From contig CM067572.1 in the NCBI GenBank assembly GCA_034336665.1, positions 3,093,786 to 3,157,785 of the forward strand: a DNA stretch of 64,000 nt, in the 5' to 3' direction. The DNA is from Luscinia megarhynchos. Taxonomy: Eukaryota; Chordata; Aves; Passeriformes; Turdidae. Of this stretch, positions 12,201 to 25,200 are shown piece after piece (position 1 is the stretch's first letter; each line of letters opens with the position of its first letter). The position numbers and the translations under genes are program-made. The notes beneath the pieces are model-generated. The model did not search any database. It worked only from the letters and a program-made list of their open reading frames with translations, and was not told where the DNA came from.

Positions 12201-14124
12201 CACCAATATGTATCAAGTTAACACCAAATAAAAAAAAAAAAAAGGATTTTACATAAAGAACATAAAATTGTATCAACAAACTGATTTGACCCTGAATCAG
12301 AAAAATGTTATAACAGAGAAATGTCTTTTAAATATTCTTTAATGGTGATTAACAAAATGTCAGCTCAGAAACCCAGCCAGTAAATGCAGAGCTTTAAAGC
12401 CAGACTGTTCATCCAGTCTGGGCTTAACGAAGTCAGTGGCTGGGAATCCTGAGTGAATGCTGACCCTGGGCACAGGAACAGAATTTCTGCTGCCACAGTG
12501 CCAGGATTTCATGGTCTGAGCATCTCAGTTATTTCTGTATAAAAGGAGGAGGGATAACATTATTTCCTTTCTTCCTACTCTTTGTCTGCCTGCTCTGTTC
12601 AATTAAAGCACAAACCCTCTGGAGCAAACTCTGTTTTCCTGACTTTCTGTGGTGCCCAGAACAACGGGGCCTCTGGTGGCCTACAGCAGTGAGAATAATT
12701 TGGATTGTTTCTGCCATTAATCAGACTTCAGGATGAGCTGGATTCTGCCCAGTTCCTACATTTTTCATGGACATGCAGGGAAGAATCCAACGGGACAAAA
12801 AAAGATGTGAGAGACCAATGGCCACCCTGTATTTACCCAATTCAAAGACAAAATTACTGGTCAAAATTAGATGAAGTGGGGAAAACATTTTCTTTCTTGC
12901 AGAGCTGGGGTCACTCTGCTGGATTTCTTGTCAGAAGCACATTTTTATGGGCAGGTTGTAAAGATGTGAAAAATGGTGTTTGTAATGGAGAGGCCGACAC
13001 CATGTAAAATATGTCGTTCCTCTGAAATAGCAGAGAGATAATTTTTCATGGGCTTTATGAGGAATGCATTTGCCATAAAAGATCTGAAGCCCATTAGGCT
13101 GTGATGGGGACCAATACCTTTCATTTTATAGACAGAGGAAAAATGGTTAAAGTAGAAAGGCCCCAAATTACAATCTTGTTTGATTTAGATATTAATTTCT
13201 TTATTCTTAGCAGACAGAGAAATGATTCGCTCGAGTGACCTGATGAATCTCTTAATGCCCCATCCTCACCCACCCTGTAATAAACTCAGTTCTCAGCACA
13301 TAAAGTTTTAATGAAACCTGTGTGGAATGACTACTTTGTTAAATTTCACATAACCGTTCAATATGTGGAACCACAGAATGCCTTTGCATGGAGCTGAAAT
13401 TCTCTAATTACCATTATTCCCCTCTGCTTTACTGGCATGGTGAAATTCGCCAGCAGAATTTCTGAGAGAAGATTTTGGAGCCTCCAGCAGCCACTGAGGA
13501 AAGCACAGACCTTTCTACACAGAAAGACCTTACAATGATCAGCCTTTGCAGTGACCAAAAAGAGAAATGTGAGGGAAAAGGAGGACAAGGAATAATTTTT
13601 CTGTGATGAAGCTGGAAGGCAGAAAGTCTAAACCACAGAGGTTTTGACTATATGGCTTTTCCAATTGAACATCCCTGGGCAGAGGGGATTGTGTACTTTT
13701 TCCACATTGATTTTAATCTATTTATCCCCTCTTTTTTCAGTGCAGAGCTCAAGTGAGGAGGAGGCTGTGCCTGTGGAGTGGAGTATTGCTGATCAATAGG
13801 GCTTGATGTGCAGCTCCATTACAGCCTTGCCCCAAAATCCTGGGTCCCATCACTGCTGCTGGGGTTTAAAAGCCATCTGTGAACTTCAGCTAGGGAATAG
13901 CCAGTGCCCACAGCCACACTGGGCTGCTGCAATTCCAGCCTGGAACCCTGCCAGCATCTGCACTTTGTCTGGGAGAAGAAAACAAAATCAATGTTTTGAA
14001 GGGAATAATTCACTGGGCTGATTCTCAGAACCTACAGCTTTAATGCTTTGAGAAAAATACAACATAAAAACAGACACAAACCTGATCTCTTGCTTCCCAC
14101 CAAGAGAAGCATCTCTGGTTTTCA
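9206..14124. other. Gene-poor stretch left of the 373-bp array
   Basis: No gene is supported. Contents noted are a 92-bp tandem duplication (10849-11032), an A run near 12231, and one acceptor-like site with a short open frame at 13741-13799 that is listed as a low-confidence observation. Short open frames elsewhere look random. Confidence 0.45.
10849..11032 (+). repeat. 92-bp tandem duplication
   Basis: Two essentially identical 92-base copies (10849-10940 and 10941-11032) start with GGTGAGATGTTTTGAATTTT, and the first few bases of a third copy follow. Near identity implies a recent duplication. It creates a repeated peptide on the minus strand, but I see no sign of a gene. Confidence 0.95.
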
Positions 14125-15988
14125 TTCTCAGCTGCAAACTTGAAGGAGGAAGCCTGGAAGATTCTCCTAAAATGGCTGAGCACGTTCGAGTGAGGCAAGA
14201 GCACCCAACAGAGCGAAGAGGAGCTCACACAGAACTCTCCTGAACATTACACAAAATGTGAGCCTCTTTGAGTATCCCGTTTTCATCCCATAGATACATT
14301 CATAAGGCATTTAACAAGCCATTCATGAAACAGGAGATCTTTAAGGAACAAAAATACAAACTTCAAGCAGGCAAAGCTGTGAAAGCGATTGGTGAGAGCG
14401 GAGTCGCCGCACCAGATATTCACTGGATGATCACATATCCTGCTACAGGTATCACCTACCCATCTTTAGGCACCTCCTGCAAGGACAGTTCACTGCATTC
14501 TCAGCTGCAAATTCGAAGGAGGAAGCCTGGAAGATTATCCTAAAATGGCTGAGCACGTTCAAGAGAGGAAAGAGCACCCAACAGAGCGAAGAGGAGCTCA
14601 CACAGAACTCTCCTGAGCATTACACAAACTGTGAACCTCTTTGAGTATCCCTTTTTCATCCCATAGACACATTCATAAGGCATTTAACAAGCCATTCATG
14701 AAACAGATCTTTTAGGAACAAAAATACAAACTTCAAGCAGGCAAAGCTGTGAAAGCGATTGGTGAGAGCGGAGTCACTGGAGTGAGAGATTCAGCTGGAT
14801 GATCACATATCCTGCTACAGGTATCACCTACCCATCTTTAGGCACCCCCTGCAAGGACAGTTCACTGCATTCTCAGCTGCAAATTTGAAGGAGGAAGCCT
14901 GGAAGATTCTCCTAAAATGGCTGAGCACGTTCAAGTGAGGCAAGAGCACCCAACAGAGCGAAGAGGAGCTCATACAGAACTCTCCTGAACATTACACAGA
15001 ATGTGAGCCTCTTTGAGTATTCCCTTTTCATCCCATAGATACATTCATAAGGCATTTAACAAGCCATTCATGAAGTAGGAGATCTTTTAGGCAAAGAAAA
15101 TACAAACTTCAAGCAGGCAAAGCTGTGAAAGCGATTGGTGAGAGCGGAGTCACTGGAGTGAGAGATTCAGCTGGATGATCACATATCCTGCTACAGGTAT
15201 CACCTACCCATCTTTAGGCACCCCCTGCAAGGACAGTTCACTGCATTCTCAGCTGCAAATTTGAAGGAGGAAGCCTGGAAGATTCTCCTAAAATGGCTGA
15301 GCACGTTCGAGTGAGGCAAGAGCGCCGAACAGAGCGAAGAGGAGCTCATACAGAACTCTCCTGAACATTACACAAAATGTGAACCTCTTTCAGTATTTTC
15401 ATCCCATAGATACATTCATAAGGCATTTAACAAGCCATTCATGAAACAGGAGATTATTTAGGCAAAGAAAACAGAAACTTCAAGCAGGCAAAGCTGTGAA
15501 AGCGATTGGTGAGAGCGGAGTCGCCGCACCAGATATTCACTGGATGATCACATATCCTGGTACAGGTATCACCTACCCATCTTTAGGCACCTCCTGCAAG
15601 GACAGTTCACTGCATTCTCAGCTGCAAATTTGAAGGAGGAAGCCTGGAAGATTCTCCTAAAATGGCTGAGCACGTTCGAGTGAGGCAAGAGCGCCGAACA
15701 GAGCGAAGAGGAGCTCATACAGAACTCTCCTGAACATTACACAAAATGTGAACCTCTTTGAGTATTCCCTTTTCATCCCATAGATACATTCATAAGGCAT
15801 TTAACAAGCCATTTATGAAACAGGAGATCTTTTAGGCAAAGAAAATACAAACTTCAAGCACGCAAAGCTGTGAAAGCGATTGGCAAGAGCGGAGTCACCG
15901 GAGTGAGAGATTCAGCTGGATGATCACATATCCTGCTACAGGTATCACCTACCCATCTTTAGGCACCTCCTGGAAGGACAGTTCACTG
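14125..15988 (+). repeat. 373-bp tandem array, five copies
   Basis: Five head-to-tail units start at 14125, 14498, 14870, 15246 and 15615, with periods 373, 372, 376, 369 and about 373. Each unit begins at TTCTCAGCTGCAAA and includes GCACGTTCGAGTGAGGCAAG, an inverted CCAAT (GCGATTGG) and CTACAGGTATCACCTACC. Units fall into two types. Copies 1 and 4 carry GTCGCCGCACCAG. Copies 2, 3 and 5 carry GTCAC(T/C)GGAGTGAGAG. The units are richer in CpG than the flanks. No conserved open frame spans a unit, so I do not consider it coding. The array ends about 60 bases before the CpG patch assigned to the LRR gene. It is a small satellite or macrosatellite that I cannot name. Confidence 0.95.
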
Positions 15989-16049
15989 ATACCAGCTGGA
16001 TCAGCCCAGGAATTTGTTGGATGTGCTGCAGAGGCTGGTAACAACAGCT

Positions 16050-16107
16050 GCTAACGTGACAGCGTTGCGAGGTGACGCGATCCCTTGGAGACCCGAACCC
16101 GTCCAGG
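16050..16107 (+). promoter_or_regulatory. CpG-dense promoter-like patch of the LRR gene
   Basis: Seven CpGs occur in under 60 bases, in an otherwise CpG-poor region. The patch includes a CRE-like GTGACGCGA and the sequence GTTGCGAGGTGAC (16064-16076). That nearly matches the RFX X-box found at ciliary gene promoters, missing one position of the first half-site. There is no TATA box. It lies about 130-180 bases before the first in-frame ATG of the proposed LRR gene. The promoter role is inferred from position and composition. Confidence 0.4.
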
Positions 16108-16232
16108 ATCCCTGGCAGCATCCCTCACCTTCCCCTCTCCAGAGACATGGAACTCCTCCCTGGGCAGGGGCAGAGAGGGGAAGATAAGCTCTGCCTGTAG
16201 ACAAGTAGCCCTGTGCAAGATGTGAGGATTTG

Positions 16233-16258
16233 ATGCAGCAGCCAGACATGTCTGAAAG
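16233..16258 (+). CDS. LRR gene, proposed first coding exon
   Basis: This short exon begins ATGCAGCAGCCAGACATG. A TAG lies upstream in frame at 16206, and the exon ends at a fair donor, AAAG|GTAGGA. It ends in phase 2, exactly what exon 2 needs. The second ATG (16248) has the better context, with G at -3. The choice rests on the matching phase and the CpG patch just upstream. A different first exon in the 5.3-kb intron cannot be excluded. Confidence 0.35.
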
Positions 16259-19200
16259 GTAGGAGGGTGCAGAGGAGACACGAGCCTGTAGTCATTGCTT
16301 GACAGGCTTTGACAACAAAGATAGAGTTACAGGATTGAGTGTCTTTGTAAAATGTGCCAGCCTGTGTTGCTAGCAGAGGCTGCTGTGCAGGGAAAGCAGG
16401 AACTCAAACAGAGCTGTTTACCTTGGTGTCGTTGCCTGAAAGGAAAAGCTGTCCCAACAAAAATGAAAATGTTTGTTATGGAAATGTGTGGAAGGCACGT
16501 GGATGCAAAACTGGGCTTTGTATTGGTGCAAGTTGTGTCCACGAAGAAAATGTCAGTTAATATGCTAAGAGTGTATCATTATGGTGAAAGGACCTAATTA
16601 AGTTAATCATGTTTTGGGGGGTGGCAATTTTATGAAGCATAAAGCAAGATAATTGATGCTGCAGCTATCAGCAAGGATGCTTTGTAGCCATAACTTACAG
16701 GTGTGTTTGCCCCTAAATTACACTCAAAAGAAGTGCTTCAAAATGTTGCATCATGTCTCATAAAACTCCTACAAAAGTAATTGAAAGGTAATAGAGCATG
16801 CAAACACTGTGTCCATATCTTCTACTCTCCCAAGTTCAGAGAGTTCTCATAATAAATGTTTGCATAGCAGCAGAGCTGCTCTGGAGCAGTAAATTGTGTG
16901 CATTTGAAATGAAGCACAGCCTGAATTCTGAGTTTGCCATCTTTTAAACACTTTCACAAATCGTGTTGGTGAGTTACACCTGCAGGTTGTTTATGTGCCT
17001 TTGGCATTTGCCATTGACCAGGACATAATATTAATGTCCCATTTGTCATTAATGTCAGTTGCCATTGACTGGGACACCACATAAATAATTGGGTGTAGGT
17101 TGTGCAGGTGGTTTGGGCACATCCAGAACCAGCTCTCTCAGAACTGCAAAATCAGTGATACCAACTCCTTGCTTTGGGAGGATTTATTGCTCTTTTCTTA
17201 GTTTCTCCAGTTTGGATTTTTCCACCCCTTATTCCTTAAAAATTATCTTAAAACACATTTGTATTGGTTCCTTCCTTTAGAATGGTCCACATTTTTCATT
17301 TCCATACTATCAGGACTGAATGCTGAATGCACTGAGAGCACTTTGCTGCTAAATAAGAACCTGACCAGACTTCACTGAGATCAACCACACAGGAGCAGGG
17401 GTCTTTCCATCAGGTTTGGCTGTGATTTGGTGGGATGCAGCAAGCTCCACAGGAGTTCTGACTCTGGATATGAAGAGTTAGTATAAATAGCCCCACTACT
17501 TGTTCCCAAACCTTTTATCCAGATCATTTTGGATTTAAGGGGAAAGCAGCCATGGTTCAGTGAAAGCTAAGGGAGGATGCTGGAGGATGCTGATTCCTGA
17601 AGAGCAGCTGGGGTCAGACCAGACCCCAAAACTGCTCAAAAGTCTGGGACAAAAAGCCTTTCAAATCCCAAATGCAAGAGTTAGCTCATAACCCCCCTTT
17701 ATCTTTACTGCTCTTCAACTGAGCTTCCATCTTCCTGTGCAGCAGAGCCAGGTATAAATATTCACAGAGTCCTCACAGAATGCTCTGGGTTGGCAGGGGA
17801 TTTAAAATTCATCCAATTCCACCTGTGAATTCAACCAATTCCACCTGTGAGCCTGTGCTGTAAACCCTCAGATGTTTGTTTGGCAAGGCTGCTGTTTTAT
17901 CAGGAGAAAGGAGTTTTTTTGACTGACACTCCTTTTTTAACAGCCAAATATCTAAAATATACACAGGAGGGACTTTTCACTCTGTTTCTCACTCAGTATC
18001 TTCCACTGGTGCAGCTTCAGAAGCAGCTCAGCTTTAGCTCTTCAAAGTCTTTTTTGGGCTTTTAAAGCATCCTGCACTTAAAGGCAGCTGGACTCAAATG
18101 CACTTGGGGTGCAGTCAGGAGCCCTGGGGCACTCTGGGCTCTCTGCAAAGCTGGCCAAGGAGTCAGAGAGAGGAGAACATTCCCCAGCCATGCTGCTGAC
18201 ACTGAGGTGGGACTCTGATCAGGGAGCTCAGCATCATTTTCCAAGGTATGGGCTGATGTCTCCCCAGTCATGCTCTGAAAAATGCAGGAGCTGCTCTGCC
18301 CTCACTCCTGACACTTTGCAGAGCACCTCAGGCACTGAATTCCTCACTGGGGGTTCCACTGAGGAGAATAATGTAAAATACAAGGGGATGGCCAGGAGTG
18401 CTTCCAGTTACCCCAAAGTCTGTGCAGCCCCTTGTCAGCTCACACAGAGCACTCCAGAATTGTTTGGTACAATTTTGTGGGTCTTTGTTCATAATTGAGA
18501 TGAAAAATCAAATGTTGTACCTGGATTTGGTGTCAGCAGCAAAGCTGTAGCCACGGTAGGAACTAGACTGAATTTCTAATTCAGAAATTAGAAGGTGGCC
18601 ACACACAAGATTTTTTTTCCCCCATTACCTTTTGAAGTTTCCTTTCCAAACCTTTATTATAGAATTCTTAAAATATAGTCAAGTACCTCTGCTTAAAAGA
18701 GATCATAAATACTCCCCCACACCCCCCAAAAAAAAGAGGGAGAATGGAGGAATGCAATTGCCACAGAGGGTTTCCATTAGTGAAATTAATTCTTCTCTCA
18801 TAAGAATTTAGGTCCATGATTTATGATAACCACCAATTTCTCACTGCAGGCAAAGTGAGAGGAAATGACTCAGCCTGGACAGACATCATGAATCTAATTT
18901 TTTTCCCCTTAATGCTTGACATAATCTAGTGTGCTGCTCCCAGAGGTGTCATTGCAGATTCATATCCAGCCGAAGGGCCCCACAATCAAGGCAGGAAATT
19001 TTGTTCCTTTCATGTATTGTGTGATCTGTAATTGCTTGGAATTGCATCCTGCCTCGCTCATTGCCACTCCTTTTGCATCAGTTTTGCAGCAAAATGGGAA
19101 GGTAAACAAAGGGAGGGAGAGAAAAGCTGTGTGGCACTTGCTCCTCCAAAATATCCTCTGTGACATAATGTGGGGTCCAGCTGGTGCTTATTAAACTCAG

Positions 19201-22200
19201 GCAGTTTTGGGATGAAAGATGTTTTTCTGTCACTCCTTCCCATGGAAATCTCACTACCCACCTGATTGGGGAAGTTGTACCCATCACATTTTTTTTTTTT
19301 CTGGAACTTTCTGTTTTATTTGCCATCACTGATACAGAATTTTGTGAGTGGGTTTCCTGCCAGGAGATCAGAATAGATATCATGTTAAATGGTTCAGCTA
19401 AAATGTTTTATCCCACATTTCCAGGGACTGGGAGTGTATATTCCTGTCTCAGCAGAGGAGGTAGGATCTAGCTGAGAGGAAGGTAGGTTTTGAAAAGTCT
19501 TGCAGTTATAAATAGTCATTTGAATACATCCTAAAGATCACTTCCAAACTGAGAAAAATAACAGATCTTTTTCTTAAACTCAAAAGAATTTGTACAAATT
19601 TCTTTGGTCTGATCTCTTTTAACATACAAGCAGAACAAACACCGAGATAGAGCTAAACAAGAATTCCCAGCACTTTTTAAAAAAATTATTTTCTAGGGTT
19701 TTTTACCATTTACCCAACGTAAAATCCTCTTTTCACAGGGTTCTGTGTGTGAACTCCTGCTGCTCTGTAACACACACCCCACAAACAGCCTCCAGGTGAC
19801 CTCAAGAGGTGTCTCAGTGCCTTGGTTTAGTTTAGCTTTGCCAATTTTAATATACTTAATTTTTGTTGTGAGATAGGATTAGGAACAAGAATAGGGCAGG
19901 CTTAAAACTTAAAAGGGTATAAAGAAGAAATTTATTGACAATACAGAGAAAATAAGATACTGGGAATAAGAGTTTCAGATCACTCTCTCCTCCCCCCTAC
20001 CTTTCATATTTCTTAACAACAACATATAGAGACCTTTCAGTCAGACTTTTACTTAAATAATCATTTCAGTTTACTTCAGATAGAGGATTTTTTTTCTTGT
20101 TTTGGCTATAGGGATTTTTTCCAAGAGAAAAATAAAGTTTTCTTGTGTCTTCACTTTCACGATTTGCATCTTCTCGAGAAAAATCTGCAAATCATGAAAC
20201 TCCTCCCATGTTCACAATCTTCCCAGAGCCGTGTTTGTGGGCAAAGTAACTTCTCTAATTGGTCTTCCAAGCTGTCAATTATTAAATCAAGCTCCAATTA
20301 GTTCCATCAACTCACAACAAAAGTTCTCATAAAGAAAAACCTCTGTGTCCATCCTCCTGCTAGGTAACTTCCATACAAAACCCAGCACACTCAATAAATA
20401 GCTGTTTTCCAAAATGCTGAGCTCACACAGCTTCCTGGGAAATCCACAGCTCCTTGGGGCTGCTCTGACCCTTTAAAACCCCCAAAAAGCAGGAGGAGGG
20501 AGAGCTGTTTGTCAGAGCTGCTCCTGCTCCCTGAGGTCACCAGGACAGGTCTCTTGATGAGGGACTGCCACAAATCTGTAATTTCCATTTTAGCCACTGT
20601 TCTATTTAGCCTGTCTGTTACTCCCAGTGTGACACCTCCTTTGCCTTCCTCCCCAAACCATTCTAAAGCTGTGTTTTTATTCTGTATTTCTGCTCCTCAC
20701 TCATTTTGTGATGCTGACTGACAGCTGAGGCTCCCTGGCAAAGCTCCCTCAAGCCAGCAGAGCAAATGTCAAATTACAGAGCTGGATGCACACCCTGACC
20801 AAATTAAAGCATTGTTCTCAGCCCTTCTGTGGTAAATTCCTAAATTGCAGCTGCCAGCCTGCAAATTCTTCAATCCCTCTGAAGCACAATTGGAGAAATT
20901 GCCCCAGTTGGGGTACATAAAATGTGACTTTTGGAAGGGACTTAGGCAAGGGACTAAGAGCACATGAACACACAACTTCAAGCTGCAGGTTGCACTTGAT
21001 GACCTTGGAGCTCTTTCCCAGCACTAATGATTCTGTGATTTGAAGACTCTATTGAACAAAGTTCAGCTTTTCTCTAGGTCTGTGAGAATCCCCTAGAACA
21101 TATCCAAGAGGGTAAAATGAATATACTAATATTAGTAAAATAGTGAGTTAGAGCACATGTACAATGGAATAAAATAAACAACTGAGGTATCTTTTCATCC
21201 AGCCCAGATCCATAAAGGCAGGGCTCTCCTGGGTAGAAGGGAACAAACACATCATGCTGTTGAACAAGATCAGCTCTCAATTTTCTCCAAAACTCAGTTT
21301 TTCTATAAATCTCCAGTAAATTCATCTGTCTGATGTTTGGACACTTCTGTGAAAGGCTCCTGTGTGTAGGAAAATTCAGCTCAGGTGAGAGGTGAGGGGG
21401 GTGCCCATGGTTTGGCCTCAGGATGTGGCTGGTGCCTGCTGGCAAGTCCTACCCTGAGCTATTCTGTGCTTTCTGTAATTATTTTCTGTAATTATAAAAC
21501 AAAACCAATAAAAATTTGCATTTCTCTGGGCAGAATCTACACTGGCCTAACATCTCCCCTCTAGTTCCTCAGGTCTGACTACAAGCAACCCGAAGTTCTT
21601 CCAGCCCTACTCCTCCTGCTGCTCCCTCCTCAGTGATGCACACACCATCCCACCAGTTTCACCCCAAAACAGAGGAATCCTCGGGCAGAGCTGGGACTCC
21701 AGGCTGCCTTTCCCAGTAAGTGCTGGGCTCTCCAGTCTGGCTGCAGGTTTGTAGAAAAGAGACATTGACAAAGAGGAGCTAAGCTGGGAATCTCTTCCTC
21801 AGCTTTGAAGTGGATTGTGTTTACCTAATTTTATCCCCCAAACCTGGGGTGGAATTCAAACAAAGCTCTGTTGTTTGGGGCCAGCTGTGGCTGGGGATTT
21901 GCCTCAGCCTTCGAGCACCAAACTGATGCCATGGGCTGTGGACAGTGCTGAAGGCTCATGGAAAACTCCAGCCTGGATTTTTCCCAGCCTCTTGTCTTTC
22001 TCAGCTCCAGCTCAGACCTTTCCCAGATTGGGGAATTTTCTCAGAGACAAAACAAGAGAAGGAAGAAAGAACAACACAGATAAACACCTGGTGTTGGCCA
22101 CCAAGCTGTGTCAGCATCTTGTGATATTTTGCAAAAAGCATGTTTTCAAAGAGGTGTTGCCTTCTTGGACCAATGAGTCCTTTTCTGGTTTGTTTTGCAC

Positions 22201-25200
22201 AATCTATCTTATATAAGTGCAATGCTTTTCAATAAATCACTTCTTCCTGCTGCTTGGAAGGAGTTGTGTGTGTTGCTGCATTATTCACCTATTATTCCTA
22301 ATCAGACAATGGGCAGGTGGAAAATGAGCCCTAAAAAGGCTCTCCCCAATATTTGGGTTAATTTATTAGAGTTAAACAGGATGAGCTGTGCCAAACTCCA
22401 CTTAACTGTGAATCCCCACAGCATTTCCCTGCTCCTGCATATGGCTCTGACTGGGGGGATTTCTGCTGTAATAAGGCCAGAAATGAGAGAAAGTACAATG
22501 TCAAAACTTCAGGAGCTTTTACTGACTATTTTATGTCTTTATCTTGCCTTTTTCTAAGCTTCCTTCTGACTCCTTCAAGTACCTTGGCTGGTGTGACATA
22601 GAGGAACAGAGTGTTCGAGGAAATCAGCTCCACTGCCCCCGAGTGAGGGAAGGTAAGGATCAAAAACACACTCTGACATTTCAGCCCTGACTCAATGGAG
22701 TCAGAGAGCACATCCTTAAAAAGGGATGAGCTTAAGTCATGGAGTTTGCCATTCTTTTGAAAAGGGGCAGGATTTCATCTCATAGTGCCCACGCTTGCTT
22801 GGGTTTTTTTTTTTAATCATTAGGAAATTACCCTTGGCAATTTCCAAAATGAAAAACAACTGCCTGAACTGCAAATTTAGAATTTTTAGTATTAAAGTGG
22901 TGCTGGTTATTTCTCTCAAAAGTTCATTAATATTTGACTGCAGTAGCCATGAGCCAAACAGCCAAACAAGAGAGCAAGAGGGAAACCCAGCCCTGCAAAC
23001 AGTGCCACATATAATATTGTATTTCAAGACTGAATTGGCTCAATTACAATCTATAGACACACTCAGGAACAGATGGGTTTTAAAATCCAGTATTTGCATG
23101 TTTGGGAGTAAACAGTGGAAAATTTCCAGCCTGTCCTTGCTTTAGTCAGGAATTAGGAGATGTCCATGGCTCTGAACATTTCATTAGGGCTTTAAGTCTC
23201 CAGAGTGTGTGTGTCTCAACACAAATGAGGTTTGGAGGGGCTGCTGGTCCTTGTCACTGCTCTGGGAGCTGCAAACATTTTCATTTCTCAGGACAATCAA
23301 GGGCTAACTCATACCATGGCAAGGAATGAGAAGGATTTTTTGAACTCAGGTCCTTATGAACAACCCTTCAGAAGGAGTTTTCATTCTGAGCTGTAGCAGA
23401 TCTGTCATTTACCAACCATGCACAAAATCATCACGACTGTAGATTGCTGGCTGAATTATAGGCCTGGAAATGGTAGAAAAATCTTCCCATTAATTTATAT
23501 CTCAGAAGCCTGGAAACTTACAGACCTATAATATTATATATATTTCTTTATTACAGAATCTTCCCAGCAATATGTATATGTGTTCTTCCAGCAAGTGACT
23601 CAGTGCCAGTTCTGTATCCCATCCTCAACTGTAAATCTTTCTCTCTGACCAGGGCCCTCAGAAGAAGAGCTGTTTTTCAGAAAAGAAGAACATGTTCTGA
23701 AAAAAAGAAAACAAGTAACTGACACAGAGAAATGGGAAAAGAGGCTGCAAGAGAACTGGGAAAACTGTGCTGTAAAACTTTCTCATTAACACTTTGGGCT
23801 GTAGCTGTAAAAGAACCAAATAATGATGTGCTGGCTGCTCACTGCCTTTAATAGGTTTAAACCTGTTACAAGGAAGGTGTCTCTGGCTATGGCAGGGGGT
23901 GGAGTTGGGTGAATTTTAAACTCCCTGCCAGCCCCTGACCATTCTGTGAGGGCTCTATGAATATTTACATCTGGCTGATGCTCAGCCCTTTGGTGCCAGA
24001 TGAGTTCAGAAGCCAAAGCAATCAGCCAGGATCACTTGGTCCTGCTCCCTCCCACACACTGCTAACCCCACTCTGGAGGAAGGGGGAGATGGACACCAAA
24101 ATTCATGCTTGAGAGATGGTTTCTTTCTTCCTTTCAAAGAGTTAAGGAGTCCATCACTATGATTCTGAGGTGAATTTGCCACTTGGTACCACCAATATGA
24201 GCAGCAGCATAAAATGTATTCCCATTTTAACTACCTCTGACTAATTCTATATTTAATGATATTGCTATTAGAAAGCAAGGGAAAGAAATAAAAAAGTGAT
24301 TTCTCTTATTTTTCCCTTCCCAGGAGCTGAACCTTTCCTTCCAGGACCTGGGTGATCTTTACCAGGTGGAAAACTTCAAAAGAATCCTCCAAAGGTTAAT
24401 TAGGGTGGAAAAGCTGTGGCTGGTGGACAATTCCTTGACAGACCTAAGTGCCATAAGGTTGCCAAGGTAGACAGAATGTTTCATTTCTATTTTTATACAG
24501 AAATCAAAATCACAGCATTTTATCACAGAAATCAAAGTTTCCCTGAAGTGGCAGCTGGAGCAGGATTTTGGGGGTGTTGTGTTGAGAATCCATCAGTTTA
24601 TTGCTGTTCTGAGTTCATGTCACCATCCCCAGGCTGAAAATACCCAGTGAGGAGATCAGATGATGTCCCCTTTATTCCTGGGGAATAATCAATGAGTCTT
24701 GTCAGCTTCAGGGAGATCAAAAGGGGAAATTGTTGAACACAGAAGGAATCTCTGTGCAGAGATGGTGGAACATAACTCAAGCAGAGAGGCCAAGCATGAC
24801 CATGACAACTATAAATTCATTTTACCATCCACCTGCTGCTACTCTGCTGCTGTGTATTTAGGTGTATGGAGAGCTGTGGTATTGAGAGCAGAAATAATGA
24901 TGCATCTGTTGTACAATATAAAGGAATTATGGAATATAAAGTGTGGGGATCAGGTCTGGCAGTCCATGATGAGGCAAAAACCAGCACAAATGTAAAACCA
25001 GTGTGTAAAACCCATCCCTGTTCAGGGATCCTGTCCCAGATGTGATAGTGATGCTACACTTTGTACTTTACAGATGCAGAGAGCTAAATGCAAATAAAAA
25101 CCACTTTACATCCTTCAAACAGCTGCCAAAGATCCCCCAGATTCAGCACTTATCTCTTGCTGAAAATAATATCACGACCCTAAGTGGGATTTCAGACTTC

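Noticed and set aside
1..14124. Search for SERPINI1 exons, expected on this side of GOLIM4 from mammalian synteny
   Set aside because: No serpin reactive-loop or C-terminal motif was found. The gene is probably further left.
19436..19471. A 36-base candidate exon (AG before GGACTGGGAG, then GAGGAG|GTAGGA) that could precede LRR exon 2
   Set aside because: It would end in the right phase, but the acceptor tract is poor and the joined peptide is unconvincing. The 16233-16258 exon with a CpG promoter is a simpler start.
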